From positions 1-5,687 of the forward strand of contig CASDTD010000194.1 in assembly GCA_949283445.1 (NCBI GenBank): a stretch of 5,687 nt of DNA, in the 5' to 3' direction. Below are positions 1 to 5,687 of this stretch, piece after piece. The translations under genes and the position numbers were made by a program. The notes beneath the pieces are model-generated. The model was not told where the DNA came from, did not search any database, and saw only the letters and a program-made list of their open reading frames with translations. Positions within the stretch are counted from its first letter, which is position 1. Each line of letters opens with the position of its first letter. The DNA comes from an uncultured Coriobacteriia bacterium. GTDB lineage: Bacteria; Actinomycetota; Coriobacteriia; Coriobacteriales; QAMH01.

Positions 1-1075
<1,075 letters not shown>

Positions 1076-1126
1076 GATTGCCTCCTTCGTCGGTATTCGG
1101 TTTTTCAACATGCGAATGATGCGGGT

Positions 1127-1154
1127 GATGACAAGCGGTTTGCCCCTTGCCATC
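1127..1154 (-). promoter_or_regulatory. Intercistronic hairpin between hspR and clpB
   Basis: Read on the minus strand, GATGGCAAG (1154-1146) can pair with CTTGTCATC (1135-1127). This gives a 9-bp stem with a single G-U pair around a 10-nt loop, and two further G-C pairs are possible inside the loop. It starts 6 nt after the hspR stop codon and ends about 40 nt before the clpB Shine-Dalgarno. No T-run follows on the minus strand, so a classical intrinsic terminator is unlikely. A partial attenuator, an RNA-processing site or a 3'-end stabiliser of the upstream message are possible roles. The pairing is seen directly; the function is inference. Confidence 0.45.
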
Positions 1155-1160
1155 GTGCCC

Positions 1161-1577
1161 TTACAGCTCGTCGCCCCAGCTTTCGATGTCGCTGGCCTCG
1201 TTGAGGAGCCTGGAGTGGTCGGTGCGCTTGGTCAGACTCGTGATCGTGGCGCGCATCTCCAGCTCGTGGAGCTGCTCGGAAAGCTCGTTCACCTGCTTGC
1301 GCAGGGCGTCGTTTTCCGCCTGGATCTTGTCCATGCGCTCCCTCTGGTCGAGGATGCGCATGACGCCGGCGCGGTTGATGCCCTCGTCGGTCAGCTGGCT
1401 GATGAGCTCCAGGCGTTCCACGTCGGCCTGCGAGTACATGCGCGTGTTGCCGCGCGTGCGTTTGGGAGTCACCAGCCCCTTGGACTCGTAGATGCGCAGC
1501 GTCTGCGGATGAAGCCCCGCAAGATCTGCGGCGACGCTGATCATGTAGAGCGGTCTGTTCTTATCCGTCTGTGGCAT
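1161..1577 (-). CDS. hspR: HspR, MerR-family heat-shock repressor
   Basis: This 138-residue protein is a DNA-binding transcriptional repressor. In actinobacteria HspR binds HAIR operators (CTTGAGT-N7-ACTCAAG) upstream of dnaK and clpB, and in Streptomyces DnaK acts as its co-repressor, so free DnaK shuts its own operon off. The MerR-type winged helix-turn-helix occupies about residues 11-76. It has the HspR-typical helix [19 protein letters not shown] (13-31), wing residues [11 protein letters not shown] (39-49) and then [25 protein letters not shown] (52-76). Residues about 77-112 are a heptad-rich coiled coil for dimerisation, and a short tail ends in WGDEL. No cysteine or metal-binding motif is seen, which separates it from metal-sensing MerR proteins. 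The ATG is preceded by AAGGGGAG (1583-1590) at 5 nt. The gene lies 21 bp after dnaJ and 85 bp before clpB. Family and context agree, so the assignment is strong. The operator sequence it reads here is not obvious, because no canonical HAIR is present. Confidence 0.93.
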   Translation of the reverse strand: MPQTDKNRPLYMISVAADLAGLHPQTLRIYESKGLVTPKRTRGNTRMYSQADVERLELISQLTDEGINRAGVMRILDQRERMDKIQAENDALRKQVNELSEQLHELEMRATITSLTKRTDHSRLLNEASDIESWGDEL

Positions 1578-1598
1578 CGTGTCTCCCCTTGCCTTTCC

Positions 1599-2591
1599 TT
1601 ATGCCTTCACGCGCGCGACCTGCGCGGTTATAGCCTCTCGCAGCGTCTCGGGAGCAGGCGATGCGGCCTTGAACTCCTCTAACGCCTGCTTTTGGCGCGC
1701 GTTCATGTTCTGCGGCACCTTGACGACGACCTTGATCTTCAAATCGCCCGTGCCGCCCGCCTTGACCTTCGGGGCGCCCTTGCCCTTGACGCGCAGCGTG
1801 CGCCCGTCTTGCGTTCCGGCCGGGACGCGCACCTTGACCAGCGAGCCATCCGGCGCCGGCACTACGACGCTCGCGCCGAGCGCGGCTTCGTCGATGCTCA
1901 CCGGCAGGTCCATGAGCACGTCAGCTCCGTCACGCGTGTACACGGGATGCGGCTTGATGGAGGTGACGATGAGCAGGTCGCCCCGCTTGCCGCCGTTGGC
2001 GCCGTATTCGCCCTTTTCGTGATAGCGCAGCTTGCCGCCGTCGACCGCGCCCGCTGGCACCTTGACGGTGATGGACTGCGTCTCGCCCGTGCTGGGAATG
2101 CGGATGGACACCTTCTTGGTCGTGCCCGCAAACGCTTCTTCGAACGTGAGCTCGACGCGCGCTTGCAGGTCGCGCCCTTTGCTCGCGCGGTTGACGTTGA
2201 AGTCCCAGTTGCTGCCGAAGGCGCCATCGCCGTTGCGCATGTTGCTGAAGATGTCGCCCCAGTCAAAGCCGCCTGCAGAGCCCGTGCCGTCGCTGCGGTA
2301 CGTGTAGGTGCGCGTGCCACCAAACGGGCCGCCGCCGCTCCAGGCACCGCCCGGCCACCCGCCAGCCTGTTGGCCGCCAAAGCCGCCGACCGTGCCGAAC
2401 TGGTCGTACTCGGCCTTCTTCTCCGGGTCCGAGAGAACCTCGTAGGCCTCGTTTATCTGCTTGAAGGTTTCTTCGTCGCCGCCGGCATCTGGGTGATGCT
2501 TGCGGGCGAGTTTGCGAAAGGCTTTCTTTATTTCGTCGGCAGAAGCGCTCTTCTTCACGCCGAGGATATCGTAATAGCTCTTCTGTGGCAT
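1599..2591 (-). CDS. dnaJ: DnaJ-family co-chaperone lacking the zinc finger (type II, CbpA-like)
   Basis: J-domain co-chaperone of 330 residues that delivers substrates to DnaK and stimulates its ATPase in the cytosol. The J domain (about 4-66) carries the essential HPD motif at 33-35, with KKAFRKLARKHH before it and INEAYEVLSDPEKKAEYDQFG after it. A Gly/Phe/Trp-rich linker covers about 66-132. The C-terminal substrate-binding beta domains (about 138-295) include DLQARVELTFEEAFAGT, VPAGAVDGGKLR and VRVPAGTQDGRTLRVKGKG. The four CxxCxGxG repeats of classical DnaJ are absent, and the protein contains no cysteine at all, so it is built like CbpA/DnaJ2. It is complete, with TAA at 1601-1599. Upstream of ATG are AAAGGTGGG (2601-2609) and a nearer GAGG. 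It sits 65 bp after grpE, behind a strong hairpin, and 21 bp before hspR. A classical zinc-finger DnaJ may exist elsewhere in the genome. The symbol is by operon position; dnaJ1 or cbpA would also be defensible. Confidence 0.93.
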   Translation of the reverse strand: MPQKSYYDILGVKKSASADEIKKAFRKLARKHHPDAGGDEETFKQINEAYEVLSDPEKKAEYDQFGTVGGFGGQQAGGWPGGAWSGGGPFGGTRTYTYRSDGTGSAGGFDWGDIFSNMRNGDGAFGSNWDFNVNRASKGRDLQARVELTFEEAFAGTTKKVSIRIPSTGETQSITVKVPAGAVDGGKLRYHEKGEYGANGGKRGDLLIVTSIKPHPVYTRDGADVLMDLPVSIDEAALGASVVVPAPDGSLVKVRVPAGTQDGRTLRVKGKGAPKVKAGGTGDLKIKVVVKVPQNMNARQKQALEEFKAASPAPETLREAITAQVARVKA

Positions 2592-2620
2592 AGCGCCTCA
2601 CCCACCTTTCGTCTTAAACG

Positions 2621-2648
2621 AGGAATGCGCTCCGAAGAACGCATTCCT
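2621..2648 (-). promoter_or_regulatory. UUCG-capped hairpin in the grpE-dnaJ gap
   Basis: On the minus strand AGGAATGCG (2648-2640) and CGCATTCCT (2629-2621) are perfect complements. The bases between them continue the stem with T-G, T-A and C-G pairs and close on a TTCG tetraloop. The whole is a 12-bp stem with one G-U pair and a cUUCGg cap, one of the most stable RNA tetraloops known. It begins 8 nt after the grpE stop codon and ends about 30 nt before the dnaJ start. The bases after the stem (CGTTTAAG) are only weakly T-rich, so it is not a full intrinsic terminator. It is more likely a leaky attenuator or an mRNA-stability/processing element that sets how much dnaJ-hspR-clpB is made relative to dnaK-grpE. 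The structure is seen directly; the role is inferred. Confidence 0.75.
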
Positions 2649-2656
2649 TCTTGGTC

Positions 2657-3321
2657 TTATTCCTCTTCCGAGCTTTCGGGTTCCCGCTGCGGGCCGCCCG
2701 TGCTCGTGACTACCATCGAGGGGCGCAGGACCTTGTCCCCCATCTTGTAGCCTTGCTGGTACACCTGGACGACCGTCTCTTCGGGAACGCTGTCGTCTTC
2801 TTGCGTACCAACCGCCTGGTGAACCATCGCGTCGAACGGCTGGCCGTCGGCCTCGATCTGTTCGACCTTGTGCTTGCCGAGGATTTGCAGGAACTTCGTC
2901 TGTACCGCCTCGACGCCCTCGGTCAGGCTACCGCCCTCGCCGGAATCCTTCGCATGCTTGATAGCGCGCTCCAGATCGTCGAGAACGGGAAGCAGATCCG
3001 TGACCAGATTCTCGGAAGCGCGGATACGCTCCTGCTTGCGCTCGGCTGCCGTGCGCTTGCGGTAGTTATCCCATTCGGCCTGCAGGCGTGCGTACTTGTC
3101 GCGCAGGTCGGTCACTTCCTTCTTGATAGCCGTGAAGATGTCGAGCTGCTCGTCTTCAGAGGCGGGTGCCGAGTCGCCAGCACCCTCCTCTTCGGACTCG
3201 TCGTTTTCGATGACCTCGGCCACGACCTCTTCGGCGGTTTCCGTGCCTTCGGAAGCTTCGGGAGCCTGCTGCTCTTCAGCCTGCTTTACGGCCTCGTCCT
3301 TGTCCTGCTTGCCGTCAGCCA

Positions 3322-3322
<1 letters not shown>
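2657..3322 (-). CDS. grpE: GrpE nucleotide exchange factor
   Basis: GrpE is the dimeric cytosolic factor that releases ADP from DnaK and so resets the chaperone cycle; in several bacteria it also acts as a thermosensor. The protein has 221 residues. Residues about 1-58 are very acidic and low in complexity (runs such as ENDESEEEG), as in other GrpE N-terminal tails. A long coiled-coil dimer helix follows (about 59-105, EVTDLRDKYARLQAEWDNYRKR), then LLPVLDDLERA (110-120). The C-terminal beta domain that contacts DnaK contains FDAMVHQAV (163-171) and GYKMGDKVLRPSMVVTS (191-207), matching the GrpE signature. The start ATG overlaps the dnaK stop by one base (TAATG), with AAGGG about 10 nt upstream inside dnaK. 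This indicates translational coupling and a fixed DnaK:GrpE ratio. The C-terminal tail (ESSEEE) is also acidic. The gene is complete and the assignment secure. Confidence 0.97.
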
Positions 3323-5313
<1,991 letters not shown>

Positions 5314-5332
5314 GTTTCCTAAAGCTTTTTCG

Positions 5333-5346
5333 TGTAAACGTTACCA
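5333..5346. promoter_or_regulatory. LacI-family operator-like pseudo-palindrome upstream of the dnaK -35 box
   Basis: TGTAAACGTTACCA contains GTAA-ACG-TTAC. It fits the catabolite-response (cre) style pattern TGWNANCGNTNWCA, typical of LacI-family operators with a central CG, at all but one position. Its edge lies about 20 bp upstream of the dnaK -35 box. A second copy of CGTTACC occurs at 5435-5441. The match is visible, but a single short site can arise by chance and no LacI-type regulator is in the window. Confidence 0.25.
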
Positions 5347-5377
5347 CTGTGTCATTTGCAGATTTTATGGTCATGTT

Positions 5378-5404
5378 TTGAGAGAGGGAACGCGCCTCTC
5401 TCAA
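5378..5404. repeat. Perfect 10-bp inverted repeat with 7-nt spacer; possible variant HspR operator
   Basis: TTGAGAGAGG (5378-5387) and CCTCTCTCAA (5395-5404) are exact reverse complements separated by the 7 nt GAACGCG. With the next base, the right arm reads CTTGAG on the minus strand, the first six bases of the HspR HAIR arm. The outer TTGAG/CTCAA elements are therefore oriented as in HAIR but sit 8 bp further apart. Its centre lies about 80 bp upstream of the dnaK -35 box, between divergent genes, so an operator role is more likely than a terminator. A perfect 10-bp inverted repeat with a short spacer is unlikely by chance in about 350 bp. Binding by HspR is inference. Confidence 0.6.
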
Positions 5405-5470
5405 GCAGCGGCAAGCGGCGCACAAACCGCAGGGCGTTACCGTGCACATGAAGCGGAAAATGCTATTCGC

Positions 5471-5491
5471 CCCCATGCAACGCGCATGGGG
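5471..5491. repeat. 8-bp inverted repeat upstream of the ferredoxin-type gene promoter
   Basis: CCCCATGC (5471-5478) and GCATGGGG (5484-5491) are perfect inverted copies around the 5 nt AACGC. The right edge lies 10 bp upstream of the candidate -35 box of the rightward gene, where an activator or repressor could bind. Neither strand has a T-run after the repeat, so it does not look like a terminator. No known operator family is recognised. Confidence 0.5.
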
Positions 5492-5501
5492 AAACTGCCT
5501 A

Positions 5502-5530
5502 TTGCCATATGTGCGCTATACCGCTATTTT
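5502..5530 (+). promoter_or_regulatory. Candidate promoter of the ferredoxin-type gene
   Basis: TTGCCA (5502-5507; 5 of 6 match TTGACA) and TATTTT (5525-5530; 4 of 6 match TATAAT) are separated by exactly 17 bp. The start would be near 5537, giving a leader of about 53 nt. Another -35-like box, TTGACT at 5529-5534, has no comparable -10 box downstream. Spacing and location support the call, but both boxes are imperfect. Confidence 0.4.
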
Positions 5531-5589
5531 GACTGCGTTGCACATTTACGCATGAGAGTTGACCACAAAAAAGAACGCGGAGGGGCCAC

Positions 5590-5687
5590 ATGTCTGCACC
5601 TGAGATTGACACTGACGAATGCACTGGTTGCGGTATCTGCGTCGATACCTGCCCGAACAGCGTGCTCGACATCGTCGGCAGCACGGC
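5590..5687 (+). CDS. 4Fe-4S ferredoxin-type protein, N-terminus only (runs off right edge)
   Basis: The first 32 codons read MSAPEIDTDECTGCGICVDTCPNSVLDIVG and on, with a full CxxCxxCxxxCP motif (C11, C14, C17, C21-P22). This binds a [4Fe-4S] cluster for electron transfer. The ATG follows a strong GGAGG (5579-5583) at 6 nt. It could be a small ferredoxin, in which case a second cluster motif may follow, or the N-terminal iron-sulfur module of a larger oxidoreductase; the window ends too early to decide. It is transcribed away from dnaK, with the 348-bp control region between them. There is no sign that it is functionally part of the chaperone operon. The iron-sulfur motif is certain; the specific product is unknown. 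Confidence 0.85.
   Translation, partial: MSAPEIDTDECTGCGICVDTCPNSVLDIVGST

Noticed and set aside
1076..1160. Separate clpB promoter with TTGTCA as -35
   Set aside because: No acceptable -10 hexamer lies at 16-18 bp spacing, and no HAIR element is present in the gap.
1692..2750. Plus-strand 352-codon open frame opposite dnaJ and the end of grpE
   Set aside because: It is Ala/Arg/Val-rich with no recognisable domain and lies opposite a conserved dnaJ; it is a codon-bias shadow.
5476..5542. TGCAACGC (5476-5483) and GCGTTGCA (5535-5542) as a long-distance inverted repeat
   Set aside because: An 8-bp match separated by 51 bp is expected about once by chance in this region.
5499..5684. Minus-strand 61-codon open frame opposite the ferredoxin start
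   Set aside because: It is the reverse complement of the Cys-rich 4Fe-4S motif, a recurrent false gene call, with no ribosome binding site and overlapping the better-supported gene.

Overview
The window holds a heat-shock chaperone operon on the minus strand, running right to left as dnaK, grpE, dnaJ (zinc-finger-less type), hspR and clpB. clpB leaves the window at its left edge after 358 codons. A divergent plus-strand gene for a 4Fe-4S ferredoxin-type protein begins at 5590 and is cut by the right edge. The strongest pointer to taxonomy is a MerR-type HspR repressor encoded within a dnaK-grpE-dnaJ operon, which is typical of Actinomycetota. The high-GC coding DNA and DnaK stretches that resemble actinobacterial DnaK agree with this. 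The neighbouring ferredoxin gene, the cysteine-free J-protein and the clpB-terminated layout would suit an anaerobic lineage such as Coriobacteriia, but that finer placement is inference.

Layout: 1-1075 clpB (partial, minus); 1076-1160 gap with a hairpin; 1161-1577 hspR; 1578-1598 short gap with the hspR ribosome binding site; 1599-2591 dnaJ; 2592-2656 gap with a strong UUCG-capped hairpin; 2657-3322 grpE; 3322-5241 dnaK, which overlaps grpE by one base (TAATG); 5242-5589 a 348-bp AT-richer divergent control region; 5590-5687 the start of the ferredoxin-type gene. The control region contains a good dnaK promoter (TTGACA, 17 bp, CATTAT), a LacI-operator-like site, a perfect 10-bp inverted repeat whose ends resemble HspR half-sites, a second 8-bp inverted repeat, and a plausible ferredoxin promoter. 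No canonical HAIR (CTTGAGT-N7-ACTCAAG) or CIRCE element is present.

Together the genes encode the DnaK folding machine (Hsp70, nucleotide exchange factor, J-protein), its presumed feedback repressor HspR, and the ClpB disaggregase that works with DnaK to rescue aggregated protein. The main points of interest are regulatory: the unusual upstream inverted repeat, two intercistronic hairpins that may set gene dosage along the operon, and the shared control region with a redox gene. At protein level, the DnaK carries an extra segment in its ATPase domain that Gram-positive DnaKs usually lack, and the J-protein has no zinc finger and no cysteine.
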